A DNA stretch of 64,000 bases from Cycas panzhihuaensis (GCA_023213395.1 CM041465.1:106461741-106525740); one strand, 5' to 3'; shown: positions 35,786 to 49,489, counted from the first letter of the stretch. Made by a program: numbers and translations. Notes: a model not told the origin generated them from the letters alone.

Positions 35786-37440
35786 GATGGTAGCCTACTC
35801 TAGAGCTTTAGAGCAAAAATTAAAGGCACATCAGAATTAAACTGGAGCATAAAAGCCTTAACAATCTTAATCCAAGAGTTACTAGTAAAAACAAATCAAG
35901 AAACACAAAACGTATTGGGTGGAGAAATGAATAGCAATAATGCATTAGGAATAGATCAAATTAGATGCCTAGAATAATAAAGAAAATTAAAGAAATGAGA
36001 CTAAGAGATTTGATGGATGAGTTTGTGAAATAAGAACTCCTAACATGGATAATGGATAGAAAGGGGCAAGATTATCTTTGGAAAAATTCAATCCAAAAGT
36101 ATCCAAGAATATCACAAATTAGATCTTACAAATAGAGAAATATTTCAGGTCTATAACTCAATAGCTAAGGAAAATATAGAAATAACATACTTACACTCAA
36201 ATAGAAGGGCATTAAGGTGGTACTATTTGTGGCACAAGATGAACTTACCAATACAATAGTCCTAGGAGGATCTAAGAGCAAGATTAGTAGAGCAATATGA
36301 TGATTCTTGGAACACGGATTACTTTGCTTAGTTAATATAATTACATCAATAAGGAATAGTTAAAAAATACACAGAATAATTCTAAATGCTACAATGAATG
36401 GTATCAAAAAAAATACTGTAGGAATGTTTACTAGAGACTTATATTAGTGGATTAAAAAATTAGATCAAATTTAAAGTTAAAGTAGTAGATCCTCCATAAC
36501 TCCAAGTAGCAATTTAGATAGCAAGAAATGTAGAGATAAAACTTAGAGATAGTAAACCAATATATATAAGGAGATATAAGCCACCATAATATTAGACCCA
36601 AAATCCTAATTGGGCAAAATTAGAAACAAAAGTAGATCCTCCATTAGCTATAAAAAATATAGGAGAAAGCTCATGAATAAAAAAAGAGGAGCATATAAGA
36701 AAATATGAGTGCTTTAAGTATGGAGTGAAATGGAATAAGGAACATCAATACCCAGTAAAGAAGATTTTTATGATCAATAATGAGGATGTAGAAATACTAG
36801 AAGAAGTCCAGGAAGAAGTAGAACAAGACCAGAGCATAGAAAGGGAGGAAAATGAACTTTGGAAGTGGATATAGAGAATGTCCAAATCTCATTATAGGCC
36901 ATTACAAGGCAATATGTATCCTCACAAACCCTAAGATTCTAAGGATAAATCAAGGGAACACTAGTATCAATCTTGGTTGACAGCAAGAGTACATACAATT
37001 TTATAAATAAGGCATCAGTAGAAAACTAGGATTATAAGTAAAATCTCTCAACACATTCTGGGTGTCAATAGTAAATAGGAGAACAACACCATGTGTAGGA
37101 TATTGAAAAAGACACAACTCTTTGGATCAATGATTATAAGGTCACAACTTATATGTTTATTGTGTCCATAGGCAGAGTGGATGCAATTATGGTAATTTAA
37201 TCGCTACAAATATTTAGGAATGTTATTACTAACTATATGACAAGATTTATATGTTTTTGATAAAAAGGACATAAATATTAACTACAAGCCCTAGTCACAC
37301 CTCCAGCTAAACTTGTATCGTCTCACAGAATGGAATAAATTCTAAAGAAGAATTTGCAAGCATACATAATATTATAATACAAAGTAGAAATAAAAAATGT
37401 TTCCCAAGAGATTTAGGCAATCTTAGAAGAACAATAGAGT
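35786..37440 (+). pseudogene. Chromovirus copy A gag and protease
   Basis: Starts at ATGGTAGCCTAC, matching the start in copy B (40961). Many stops and shifts follow. The zinc knuckle at about 36706 (ECFKYGVKWNKEHQYP) has lost cysteines that copy B partly keeps. The protease motif near 36970 (SILVDSKSTYNFI) keeps the catalytic Asp but not the Gly after Ser. It is clearly non-functional. Confidence 0.82.
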
Positions 37441-40215
37441 TTTTTTAAGAACCCAAAGAATTGCCATTGAAAAGGGAATTGGAACATGCAATATATCTTA
37501 TTCCCATAACAATACCAGTCAATATTCCTCCATATATACATCCTTATCATCTTAGGAAGGAAATTTAAAAGATTATATAAGAATTCTTACTCCAAGACAT
37601 AGTGGCAAAAAGCATGAGTCCATTCCATTCTCCCGTGGTAGTTAATCCAAAGAATGACAGATCTTACAGGATGTGTGTGGATTATTGTAGCCTAAATAAA
37701 TTGACCATAAAGAACCAATATCCTATTCCAAGGATTGAAGATTTGTTAGATGAGTTACATGGAGCCCAATATTTTTCAAAACTAAATCCAATACTACCAA
37801 ATAAGAGTCAAAGAAGAAGATGTCTACAAAATTACATTCATAACACATGAAGGATTGTTTGAATTCATGGTTATGCCTTTTGGCTTAATAAATTCTCCAA
37901 CCACTTTTTAGAGCACAATGAATTCAATATTAAAACATGTTCTGAGGAAATTCATATTCAATTTCTTTGATGATATCCTAATCTATAGTAGAACATGGGA
38001 AAAATATTTGGAACATATAAACATAGTTTTACTCATACTTGATAAAGTGTAACTATTTGCAAGTAAGAAAAAGTGTTCTTTTGTAAAAGATAGATTAGAG
38101 TATCTCGGTCATAATACCATAAGTGAAGGAATCAAAATTAATCTAAAAAAGGTCTAGGTAATTGTAAACTGGCCAACTCCAAATAATGTCACAGGATTAA
38201 GAAGTTTTTTTGGTACAATGGGATTTCTAAGAAAATTCATAAAAGGGTATGCACACATAGCATCACCACTAATAGACTTAACTAAAAAGGATGAGTTTAG
38301 ATGGAATTTAGGAGTGCAAGGAGCATTTCAATAATTAAAACAAGCAATGATCATGGATCTAGTATTGGCCTTACTGGACTTCACTCAACTATTCACACTA
38401 GAATGTGATGCTTCAAGTTTCAAAATTAGAGCAATTATTACAAAAAGGAAGGCCTATAATTTATGAAAGTTGGAAGTTGAATAATAAGGAAAAAATGAAA
38501 TAAATATATGACAAAGAGATGTTGGTGATTATGCACATAATAAACTAATAGAGGCAACATCTATTAGAGAGAAAATTTATGGTCAGAACTGATCATGATA
38601 GCTTGAAGTACTTTCTGAATCAAAAGGCACTATCTAATGATTAACAAAAGTGGGATAACAAATTGTAGACCTTCGACTTCACCATAGAATACAAAAAGGG
38701 GAAAGAAAATATGATAGTGAATGCTCTATCCAAACCATTAAAGGAAGAAAAGATTAAAATTTTAGCCAATTTAGTGATAATAGCAACTCTAAAATAGATG
38801 ACAGAGTTAGCAAAGGAATATGAAGATGACAAGATATCACACGAAATAAAACAAAAAATCAGAGAATGAAAAATAGAGCAGTTTACAAAATAAGGAGGAT
38901 TAATTCTAAGGAAAGGAAAAATATTTATTCCAAAGACAAGTAAACTAAAAGAAGTACCACTTCAAGAAGATCACTCAACTCTAGTTTCAGGACATTTAGG
39001 GATGGACAAGACTTATAAAAGGCTTCAAAGCTTGTTTTACTAGAAAAGGTTAAAAATCGATGCCCATCCATTTGTATCAATATGTGATATATATCAAAGG
39101 AGTAAGACTAAATCTATAAAGGACCCTAAGTTGTTGTAACCCCTTTCCATTCTCCATCAAAAATGGGAAGAAATTTCTATGGATTTTATTATAGGTCTTC
39201 CACATTTAGAAGGAAGAGACATAATTTTTGTAGTAGTATATAGATTAACCAAATATGCCCATTTTAAGGGAACTCAGACAAGAGTAAAAGGAAGCCAAAT
39301 AGCAAAGTTGCATATGAAAGAAATTCACAAGCTATATGGCTTTCCAAAAGTTATAGGTAGTAATAGGGACCCCAAATTCACAAGTCACTTTTAGAAGGAT
39401 CTATTCAAATCAGTCATCACTAGCCTACAGATGAGCTCGGCATATCACTCGTAGATAGATGACCAGACATAAATAGTTAACAAATGCATGGAGGGTTACT
39501 TAAGAAACTTCATATCAGATAAATAGACACAATGGCATCAATGGATCCATCTAGTAGAATGGTCTTATAACACCACATACTGCACACTAGCAAAGATGTC
39601 ATCATTTCAAGCACTATATGGGTATGAACCTCTGTCACTCTTGAATTGGCTAAATACGTCTAAAGTGGAAACAATCAAAGAAAATCTAGAATAGATGCAA
39701 GAAATAGTCTGAATACTATAGAATAATTTAGAGATGGCAAAGAATATGATGAAGCAATAAGTAGATATAAAGATATATTAATGAAGTTTCAAGGTAGAAG
39801 AATGGGTATTTTTAAGAATCCAAATCTATAAACAAATGTCAACGAAATAAAATAATCAACATAAATTATCACCAAGATTATTTAGACCATATCAAATCAA
39901 GGAACACATAGGGAAAATGGCATATTAATTAAAACTACCACCAAAAAGCAAAATCCATAATATCTTATGTGTGTCTTGTTTAAAGAAAAAACTGGATGAA
40001 AAGGAGGCTCCATAAACGAATTTACTAACACTGGATAAAAAAAGGAATGATGATAGTGGAACCTGGGGGAATACTAAAGACCAGGGAAAAGAATTTGTAA
40101 TCTAGGATAATAAAAGAATATCTCATAAAATGGAAGATATTGGAACTTGAAGATACAATGTGGAAATTTGAAGAATAGATGCAAAAAAATGGGCCCTTAC
40201 TAATGCTTTAAGGGG
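37440..40215 (+). pseudogene. Chromovirus copy A pol (RT, RNase H, integrase, chromodomain)
   Basis: RT from about 37480 has an open stretch at 37602-37850 (MCVDYCSLNKLTIKN, PRIEDLLDELHGAQYF) and a frame break after it. The catalytic block FFDDILIYS lies near 37966-37992. RNase H starts near 38402 (LECDASSF). The integrase core lies at 39179-39394 (MDFIIGLPHLEGRD, VYRLTKYAHFKG), and the second catalytic Asp reads Asn (SNRDPKF). The end of integrase is at about 39600, and the chromodomain (IIKEYLIKWKILELED, TMWKFEE) is at 40108-40180. A polypurine tract AAAGGGAGGGA abuts LTR 2. Confidence 0.88.
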
Positions 40216-40242
40216 CAAAGCATATTTTGAAAGGGAGGGACT

Positions 40243-40831
40243 TGTAACATTCAAAAAATCTAGTCAAAACTATGCCATGTAACCATTCAAATTGAAGGTC
40301 TCTAAATGAAGATTCCAACAGTTTAGACAAAAGTTAATTCTGATGTCGATATCAAAAGTTATAATCATTTAAAGTTTTTAGCCTACAAGTTTTTAGGGAA
40401 AGTTCTGGTCGACTTCTATTTAAACAGTATTAAGGAGAATATCACCCGGTCTGGATGACTTCTAATTGAAGCATTTTGATCACTATAAATAAGAAGTTTG
40501 GGCCACACCCCAAACCATCTTCAGAGGTTCTTTTGGCTCCATATTTTTTGTTCTAGGGCTATAATTATCTTGCCCATTTAGGGGCTATAATTTGGAGGGT
40601 TCCTTGTCTCAAAGAGGGATGCTCACTTCTCCAGGAAAGACTAGTATTTTAGTGTAATTTCATTCTATTTATATTATTTGATAATAAAAATTACTATTTA
40701 CTTCTATGGATTCTATAATTCTTAATCCTTGTTTATTTTCTTATTAAATAACATCTAGTTACTATCTTTTTGTGGATTATTACTTGTATTTTTTAGGAAA
40801 ATTGTTATGAAAATAGAACTAGATCATTTCA
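40243..40831 (+). repeat. LTR 2 (shared middle LTR) of the tandem chromovirus
   Basis: 589 bp, starting TGTAACATTC (intact TG) after the polypurine tract at 40230-40240, with TATAAATA at 40484-40491, ending ATCATTTCA. It serves as 3' LTR of copy A and 5' LTR of copy B. Confidence 0.92.
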
Positions 40832-40833
40832 AA

Positions 40834-40845
40834 TGATATTAGAGC
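40834..40845 (+). other. Primer-binding site, chromovirus copy B
   Basis: TGATATTAGAGC, two transitions from TGGTATCAGAGC, lies two bases after LTR 2. A primer site right of the middle LTR confirms a second interior. Confidence 0.88.
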
Positions 40846-40960
40846 TTTGTTTCAAGGTGAAAAGCCAGTGGTAAAAGTTTAAAAAGTTTAAAAAAATCCT
40901 CCCCCACCCAAGGAAATAGAAATAGAATTGAGGACAAGGAAAAACCTCATTCCTAGGAAG

Positions 40961-42610
40961 ATGGTAGCCTAGTCCGAAACTTCAAAGAAAAAATTTAGAG
41001 TATTAGAATTAAACCAGAGCATAAAGGCCTTAACAATCCTAATCCAAGAGTTACTAACAAAAGCAGATCAAATAACATAGAACATATTAGGTGGAGAAAT
41101 GGATAATAGCAATGCATTAGAAATAGATTAAATGGATGCTTGAAATAATCAAGAAATCCAAAGAAATAAGACTAAGATATTCAATGGACAAGTTTATGAA
41201 AAGAGAACTCCTAACATGGATAATAGATGGAAAAGGGTAAGATTATCTTTGGAAAATTTTGATCCAAAAGTATCTAAGAATATTATAAATTAGATCTTAT
41301 AAATGAAGAACTATTTTAAGTTCTACAACTCAATAACTAAGGAAACGATGGAAATAACATCCTTACACTTAAAACAAAAGGGTGTTAAGGTGGTAGTATT
41401 GGTGACAAAAGATGAACTTACTAATAAAATAGACCTAGGAGAATCTAAGAGTAGGATTAGTAGAATAACATGACAATTCTTAGAATACAAATTACTTTGC
41501 TCAGTTAATATGATTACATCAACAAGGAATAGTCCAAGAATACAAGGAATAGTTCCAAATGCTACAATGTATAGTCTCAGAAAAAATATTGTAGGAATGT
41601 TTATTAGAGGCTTATATCAGTGGATTAAAAAATCAGGTCAAATTTAAAGTTAAAGTAGTAGATCTACCATAACTTCAAGTAGCAATTCGGATAATAAGAA
41701 ATATAGGGGCAGAACTCAAAGACAATAGATCAACATATACAAGGAGATATGAGCCACCATCATATTAGACCTAGAATCCTAATTGGGCAAAATCGAGAAC
41801 AAAAGCAGATCCTTTATTAGCTATAAAAACTATAGGAGAAAGACCAAGAATAACAAAAGAGGATCATATATGAAAGCATGCATGCTTCAATTGTGAAGAG
41901 AAATGGAATAGGGAACACCAGTTCCCAGAAAAGAAAGTTTTAATGATCAATAATGAGGATGCAGAAAAACCAGGAGAAGCAGAGAAAGAAGTAGAACAAG
42001 ACTAGAGCATAGAAAGAGAGAAAAATAAACTTCTAGAAGTGGATATAGGGAATGTCCAAATCTCATTATAGGCCATTATGGGGAAACAAGTAATGTCATA
42101 AACCCTAAGATTCCAAGGACAAATCAAGGGAATACTAGCATCAATCTTGGTTGACAGCGAGAGTATGCATAATTTTATAAAAAAGGTATCAGTTAAAAAA
42201 CTAGGGTTATAAGTGAAACCACTTAATACATTCTAGGTGTCAATGGAAAATGGGAGAATAATGCCACAGACGATATTGCAAAGACACAACTCTTCAAATC
42301 AACAATTTAAGGTCACAACTTGTATGTTTTCCATGCCCATAAGTAGAGTGGACACAATTCTAGGGATTCAATGGCTATAAACATTAGGGAACACCATTAC
42401 CAACTATATGATAAGATTTATATGTTTCCAATAAAAAGGACATAAATATCAATTATAAGCCCCAGCCACACCTCCAGTTCAACTTATATCATCTCACAGG
42501 ATGGAACAAATTCTAAAGAAGAATTCATAAGCATGCATAATATCATGTTACAAATGGAAATAGAAGACATTCCCCAAGAGAATTAGTTAATTTTAGAAGA
42601 ACAACAGAGA
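40961..42610 (+). pseudogene. Chromovirus copy B gag and protease
   Basis: Parallel to copy A with the same start (ATGGTAGCC, then TAG). The knuckle at about 41884 reads ACFNCEEKWNREHQF, the C-x2-C form with the last Cys changed. The protease motif near 42130 reads ASILVDSESMHNFI. Its frame is broken by stops and shifts. Confidence 0.85.
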
Positions 42611-42619
42611 GATTTTGAA

Positions 42620-45285
42620 TAACCCCAAGGACTACCACCGAAAAAGGAATTGGAACACATAATAGATCTTATTCCTAAAGCAATACTAGTCAATATTCTT
42701 CCATATAGATATCCTTATCATCTTAGGAAGGAAATTAAAAAGATCACACAAGAACTATTACTCCAAGGCATAGTGGCAAAAAGCACAAGCCCATTCCCTT
42801 CTCTCATGGTAGTAAATCCAAAGAAGGGTGGATCTTATAGAATATGTGTGGATTACCGTGGCCTAAATAAATTGACCATAAAGAACCATTATCATATCCC
42901 AAGGATCCAAGATTTATTAAATGAGTTACATGGAGCCTGATATTTTTTAAAAATAGATTTATGCTTAGGTTACTACCAAATAATAGTCAAAAAAGAAGAT
43001 GTCTACAAAACTACATTCAGAATGTATGAAAGATTGTTTGAATTCATGGTTATGTCTTTTGGCTTAACAAATGCTCCATCCACTTTCTAAATCATAATGA
43101 ATTCAATATTGAAACACGTTCTGAGGAAATTTATGTTGGTTTTCTTTGACGATATCCTGATCTATAGTAGAATATAAGAACATTTGGAATATATAAATGC
43201 ATTTTTGCTCATACTTAAGAAAGTGTAGTTGTTCAAAAATAAGAAAAAGTGTTCTTTCACAAAAGAGGAATTTGAGTATCTGGGTCATATTATCATAGGT
43301 GAAGGAATCAAAATTAATCAAAAAAAGATCTAGATAATTGTAAACTAACCAACTCTAAAGAATGTCATAGGATTAAGAAGTTTTTTTGGTGCAATGGGAT
43401 TTCTGAGAAAATTCATAAAAGGGTATGCATGCATAGCATTGCCACTAATAGATGTGACCAAAATGGATTAGTGTAGATAAAATTTAAGAAGAGAAGGAGC
43501 ATTTCAAGAGTTAAAATAGGCAATAATCATGGCTCTAGTACTGGCCTTACTGGACTTCACTCAACCATTCATACTAGAATATGATGCTTCAAGTTTTGGA
43601 ATTGGATCAATTCTTTTACAAGGAAAAAGGCCTATAACTTATGAAAGTCAAAAGCTGGATAATAGAGGAAAAATGAAACCAATATATGAGAAAGACATGT
43701 TGGCCATTATGCACACTAGACCAATGGAGGCAACATCCATTAAAGAGCAAATTTGTGGTCAAAATTGATCATTATAGCTTGAAGTACTTTCTAAATCAAA
43801 AGGTATTATCTTATTAGCAATAAAAGTGGGTCAACAAATTATAGACCTTCGACTTTACCATAGAATACAAAAAGGGGAAAGAAAATGTGATAGCAAATGC
43901 TATATCTAGACTATCATAAGAAGAAAATATTGAAGCTTCAGCCAACTCAGTGATAATAGAAACTCTAAAATAAACAACAAAGTTGGCAAAGGAACATGAA
44001 GATGATAAGATATCACAAGAAATAAAACAAAAAATTAAAGAAGGAAAAGTAGAGTAGTTCATAGAATAAGGAGGATTAATTCTAAGGAAAGAAAAAATAT
44101 TTGTTCCAAAGACAAGCAAACTAAATGAAGTACTACTTCAAGAAGCTCAATCAACTCTAGTTTCAGGACATTCAGAAGGAAGAGATTGCTATAAAGACCC
44201 TTAGGTTGCTACAAGCCCTTCCAATTCCCCATAAAAAATGGGAAGAAATTTCTATGGATTTTATTATAGATCTTTCATATTCAGAAGGAAGAGACATAAT
44301 TTTTGTAGTAGTAGATAGATTAACCAAATATACCCAATTTAGGGGAACTTATATAGAAGTGAAAGTAATCCAAATAGTAAAATTATATATGAAAGAAATT
44401 TATAGGCTATATGGATTTCCAAAAGTTATAGTCAATGGCAGGGACTCCAAATTCACAGGTCACTTTTGGAAGGAATTGTTCAAATTAGTTGGCACTAGCC
44501 TGCATATGAGCTTGGCATACTACTCACAGATAGATGGCTAGATAGAAATAGGTAACAAATGCATTGATGGATACTTAAGAAACTTCATATCGAATAAACA
44601 TATGCAATGGAATTAATGGATCCATCTAGCAGAATGGTGCTATTACACAACATACCACACAGTAGCAAAGATGTCACAATTTCAATCACTATATAGGTAT
44701 GAACCTTCATCACTCTTGAATTGTCTAAATATATCTAAAGTGCAAACAGTTCAAGAATATCTAGAACAAATACATGAAACAATCTAAATACTAAAGAATA
44801 ATTTGGAGATGGTAAAGAATAGGATGAAGTAGCAAGCAGATACAAAGAAATCTAAATGAAGTTTTGAGGTAGGAGAATGGGTATTTTTAAGAATCCAACC
44901 CTACAAACAAATGTCAATAAAATAAAATAATCAATATAAATTATTACCAAGATTCCTTCGACCATATCATATCAAGGAATGCATAGGGAAAATAGCATAT
45001 TAGTTAAAACTACTACCAAGAAGCAAAATCCATAATATCTTCTATGTGTCTTATTTAAAGAAAAAGTTGGGTGAAAATGAGGCTCCAAAAATGAATTTGC
45101 TAACACTGGATGAAAAAGGAATGATGATAGTGGAACCTAAGGGAATACTAAAGACTAGGGACAAGAATTTACAATCTAGGATAATAAAAGAATATCTCAT
45201 CAAATGGAAGACATTAGAGCTTGAAGATACAATGTGGAAATATGAAGAATGTATGCAGAAAAATGGGCCCTTACCAATGCTTTGA
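42620..45285 (+). pseudogene. Chromovirus copy B pol (RT, RNase H, integrase, chromodomain)
   Basis: Better preserved than copy A. RT is open at 42650-42940 (DLIPKAILVNILPYRYPYHL, ICVDYRGLNKLTIKNHY) and continues past a TGA. The catalytic block VFFDDILIYS is at about 43139. RNase H is open at 43529-43768 (ILEYDASSFGIGSILLQGKR). Integrase at 44206-44541 keeps MDFIIDL and VVDRLTKY, but its second catalytic Asp has become Asn (VNGRDSKF). The chromodomain end at 45046-45285 reads EYLIKWKTLELED, TMWKYEE. Chromodomains of this class steer integration through chromatin contacts. Compared with copy A, part of the sequence before integrase (44180-44200) is shortened. Confidence 0.9.
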
Positions 45286-45315
45286 GGGCAAAGCATATTT
45301 TGAAGAGGGGGGACT

Positions 45316-45907
45316 TATAACATTCCAAAACTCTAGACAAAACTATTCTATGTAACCATTCAAATCGAAGGTCTCTAAATGAGGATTCCAATGGTTCATA
45401 CGAAAGTCAATTCTAACATCTATATCAAAAGTTATAATCATTTAAAGTTTTCAGCTTGCTAGTTTTTAGGGAAAGTTCTGGTCAACCTCTATTTGAGCAG
45501 TATTAAGGAGAATATCACCCAATTTGGGTGACTTCTAATTGAAGCATTTTGATCATTATAAATATGAAGTTTGGGCCACATCCCAAACCATCTTTGGAGG
45601 TTTTTTTAGCTACATATTTTTAGTTCTAGGGTTACAATTAGCACGCCTATTGGGGGGCTATAATATGGAGGGTTCCTCACCTCGAAGAGGGAAGCTCACT
45701 TCTCTAGGAAAGACCAGTATTTTGATGTAATTTTATTCTATTTTTTATATTATTTGATAATAAAGATTACTATTTATTTTTATGGATTCTATAATTCCTG
45801 TTCCTTGTTTATTTTCCTATTGGATAACATCTAGTTATTATCTTTCTGTAGATTATTACCTGTATTTTTTAGGAAAATTATTATAAAAGTAGAACTAGAT
45901 CACTTTA
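45316..45907 (+). repeat. LTR 3 of the tandem chromovirus
   Basis: 592 bp after the purine run GAAGAGGGGGGACT. It starts TATAACATTCC, has TATAAATA at 45557-45564, ends GATCACTTTA and is followed by the duplication AGCCT at 45908-45912. Confidence 0.92.
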
Positions 45908-45912
45908 AGCCT

Positions 45913-47500
45913 AGTGAATCATTTCAAGAATTTGCCTTAAGATGCATGGAATTGTTCGCTTAGTCCACATACATAGTGGATGTTAATTAGAAGATTGACT
46001 ACTTTGTGAATAAGTATCTATCTAAAGTACATATGATGTTGAGGCATCAAACACATGCAACTTTTGAACAAGTAGTCAAAAATGTAATCAAATTTGAAGA
46101 GGATGTTGAAGAAAATCCAATCCCATCACAAGAAATCATGGGACAATTGCTTGACATAGTGAAAAAATTAAGCTTGTATTAGGAAAGGATAAGAAGACAA
46201 GATGTATGGTGTATCGACTACCATCAACAAGGTCATTATAGGGAAGAATGTCTGCAGAAAGCATAGGAGACAAAACACACTTATCACCACATAGTGTAGC
46301 CATATAAGAAAGAAAGGAGAAAATGTTTTGAGAAAAATAAAGATCATATACAAAAGGGCGCAACAAGTTTCTATCATATCTATAAGAAAGCTAATTATAT
46401 AACTGAGAATTGTTACTTTAACATGATGAATAAAGATAAGATAAAGTCAAAATAAAATAAATATATGAAATGTCAATGTTGGGATCACACTAACTTAAAA
46501 TGTTCTCAAAAGACTAAAGCATTTTCATGTTTACTCTATGGACCTAGAAAATACAATACTTTAAACTACTTAGATTTGCTCACACAAATAAAAGGTAAGG
46601 ATAAAGTAATCAAAAGATCCATATCTCCAAACAGAGAGCAACCTGATGGAAAAAGTCAACAAAGTAACTAGGTTACCCATCAAGGGATGAAAGGAGATAG
46701 AGAGGTACATCAAAGATGGTATTGAATAAACCATGAAAGGAGAAAACTTCATACCAAAATCCTTTAGAGAAGAAGAAGATATTTAGTGAATTTTATGAAG
46801 AGTTTAACCCAATAAGTAAATATTTCCTTTTGTCCATCCAGAATGAAATGTGTTCTCAAATCAGAGATGGTAATACTAGAAGTTAAATAAATTAGGCAAA
46901 TGATAAGAAGGTGCATTGAGGAAGATGAAGACTTAGAACCATTGGTGTACATCCAAATTGGTGATTATCTATTTCAAGATGCTATTGTTAATTTTGCCCC
47001 ACAAGTTAATCTCATTACTAAAGAAACTTGGAAGTGGTTAGGTCGATCTACACTTAACCAGTCACTAATTTTAGTGAAAGTAGTGGATCAAAATCTTGCC
47101 CGACCTCTTGGAAGATTAACTACTTATCAAATTTCTTACACAGGAATTCAAATTCAAGTGGACTTTGAAATTGTTTCCCTACTAGGAGGAAAAGATGTTT
47201 ATCAAATCCTTTTGGAAAGACCTCGGGGAAGGAAGATGAGAGCGACATTGTGCTTAAACTAAAAAAAGTTGATCATTAGACATAATAATAGGTTTGTCAT
47301 TATTCCCTTAGGTAAATGACTCACAATCTTCCTTAGAAAAGACTTATCACTGCCAAGCCTTAAATGAAGATTTTGTTAATCTAACTACAAAAGGGTATCT
47401 AGATTTCCAAATTATAGAATCTCAATCGATGAACTTAGACAAGATTATACAAGCATGACAAGATGAGAGGTATATGGAACATCGCAAATCCTTCTGCATT
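45913..47500 (+). pseudogene. Gypsy element G1: gag end and protease
   Basis: Gag continues right after the duplication (SESFQEFALRCMELF). Three eroded zinc-knuckle-like motifs follow near 46207 (WCIDYHQQGHYREEC), 46372 (FYHIYKKANYITENC) and 46468 (MKCQCWDHTNLKC). The aspartic protease is the open stretch at 46900-47262, with the active-site region AIVNFAPQVNLITKETW; the catalytic Asp reads Asn. It closes with the usual folding block YQILLERP. The continuation to about 47500 (NEDFVNLTTKGYLDF) is unassigned. RT, expected next, is missing. Confidence 0.8.
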
Positions 47501-48952
47501 TAGACAATGAAAAGAATTCTCAGAGCTAAAACAGCTTTATGATGGAAAAATAGGATCTAGGGAATTTTTGGAAAATTTAGGCTAGGAAAAAGGGGATTTA
47601 ATGGAAAACTAACTTAAAGTTTTAACAGGACTAGCTTTTAATTGGTAGCTGAATTCAAAAGAGTAATGGAGATCATATATAAAATCCATTTAGTGCTTTT
47701 AAAGGAGATTTGATCTAAGCCAAAAATGTCAAGAAATGTCATTGATTAAATACTAAGGATACATGAATATGCAAAAACATGTGGAATTATATGAAAAGGT
47801 ATGGAGTTTATCCCTTTAGGAGACATCTATTTATCAACCAAGCATGCACTAGCTATTGGAGCTATGGAAAGATTAAAACATGTCTGATACAATTTCCCAA
47901 AGGATTATATTTCCAACATTTTCTCAATAAGACACAATTTTCTTAGACATACACAAAGAAATAACATGTTCTCTAACATAGATGAATACAATCTTGGTTC
48001 CTCTCAATACTTCGAAATTTTCTTCTTAAAAGGATCCTCTAATTATTTGATTCTCATACTTCAAAATCTAAAGAAGCTATCTTAGGAAAAATAATTCTTA
48101 ATTCTAAGAAAGTTATTACTTCTAAATTCTAGATTTAGCTAAGAATTATTTTGACAGAGTTTTTCTTCAAAGAAGGCATATAATAGTTCAACCTTTTATG
48201 ATAAAGACTTCCCACTAAAGTATAAAAAATACATACCATTAAAATTATCTTTTTGGTTGAGTATACAAACCCTCTACTATTGATCCAATGATTTTGTCTT
48301 CTTCCAAATTAAATAACTTAGGTCACATAACTTCAACAAGGAAGGAATTAAACTTTCATACAACAGTATACAAACATCATCTATGAGTAGATGTCAAGAT
48401 TTTATCTTCCAAAAATAACACCAAAATAGTAAATATATCTTCAGTAAATAGTATGTATCCAATCGTGTAACCAACACATAAAACAATGTATAATCAATAA
48501 TATAACTCATCATATAACCAACATTATCATTCAGTATAAACAATGTATATTTAGCAATATATCCAACAAATTAAACTCGGTAGTAATGGTGTGTATCCAA
48601 TAGCATAATCATCAAGTAAACTCAAGAATATTCAGTGTATAACTAGCAATGTAATTAGTAGTAGAGGATAATAAGAATTGATAGTAAATAACAAATTTTG
48701 ACAAGGCTAAGTACGAACCTTTTTCTTTAGATATTTATGATTTTTAAATATAAATCATACTAGATATATGCTTTATTAAAAACAACAGTGAACTTAGCTA
48801 AAAATTTTATGTAAAAACTAACCTTTGTAATCACCCACTTGGAAATATTAGTATCAACTGACTTTAGGACAAATCCATCTTTTTCAATTTTTTTGGCAAA
48901 CTTGGCTACCAATACAAATAATACAGACAAAATTAAGACCTCCAACATGCCT
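47500..48952. other. Unassigned sequence replacing G1 RT
   Basis: No gypsy RT trace on either strand. The right part adjoins a minus-oriented primer site and LTR, so it is probably the interior of a truncated minus-strand element. At 48442-48660 there are four or five loose repeats of a TGTATCCAAT/CAATATAACCAAC type with irregular 35-57 bp spacing. Confidence 0.4.
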
Positions 48953-49480
48953 TCTCTAATACCATGTTAAGAAGTTACATGATATGCATACTTAGAATTA
49001 CATGAAAACAACAAAAACTAGCAAAAATAGAAAGCTTAAAATATGGAGAAGATTATCCATGAATTGAGTTGTTAAAATGAAGTATAAAATGTCTTTAAAT
49101 AGTACAATGTTTCTTCAAATTCTGACTAATCTATACATCATGTATTTTAGCTAACTATACGTAAGATAAAATACTCTAAACACTATCATGTGGCTAACTT
49201 GTATATATATATATATATAATACTCAATACATTATTCTATGGCTGGCTTATATATACATATTAAGGCTAACTTCATCACTAAATATTCATATGCATCAAT
49301 GCATATTGAGATGTCTTCATTACTATATCTACATTACTTTTAAGAAATTATGCAACAACTAAATGAGAAGGACTTGCCTTAATTTATGCATTTCAAAAGT
49401 TTAACCATTATCTATTGTCAAATTTATTTCACTTTTACATTTATCATCAAGGATTGATATACCTAATGAATAAACTAGTG
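48953..49480 (-). repeat. Minus-strand primer site and LTR fragment
   Basis: The minus strand of 48953-48964 reads TGGTATTAGAGA, close to the tRNA-iMet-type site, and abuts TGTTAAGAAGTTAC at 48965. That marks the 3' end of a minus-strand 5' LTR. The LTR would run right to somewhere before 49490, where G1 RNase H resumes. A short (TA)n lies at 49201-49220. No partner LTR was found, so the far end is uncertain. Confidence 0.55.
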
Positions 49481-49489
49481 TTGCAAGGC

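Larger units (their letters stand above)
35072..45907 (+). mobile_element. Tandem chromovirus: LTR-interior-LTR-interior-LTR
   Basis: A 10.8-kb composite with three related LTRs (35072-35658, 40243-40831, 45316-45907) and two internal regions of about 4.6 and 4.5 kb, all in plus orientation. Each interior has a primer site, gag with knuckle, protease, RT, RNase H, integrase and chromodomain. The outer flanks carry a perfect 5-bp duplication AGCCT (35067-35071 and 45908-45912), and gag of G1 continues on both sides. This shows one integration site for the whole unit. Unequal recombination between LTRs after insertion would make this form; integration of a tandem DNA is an alternative. Both copies are dead. 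Confidence 0.92.
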
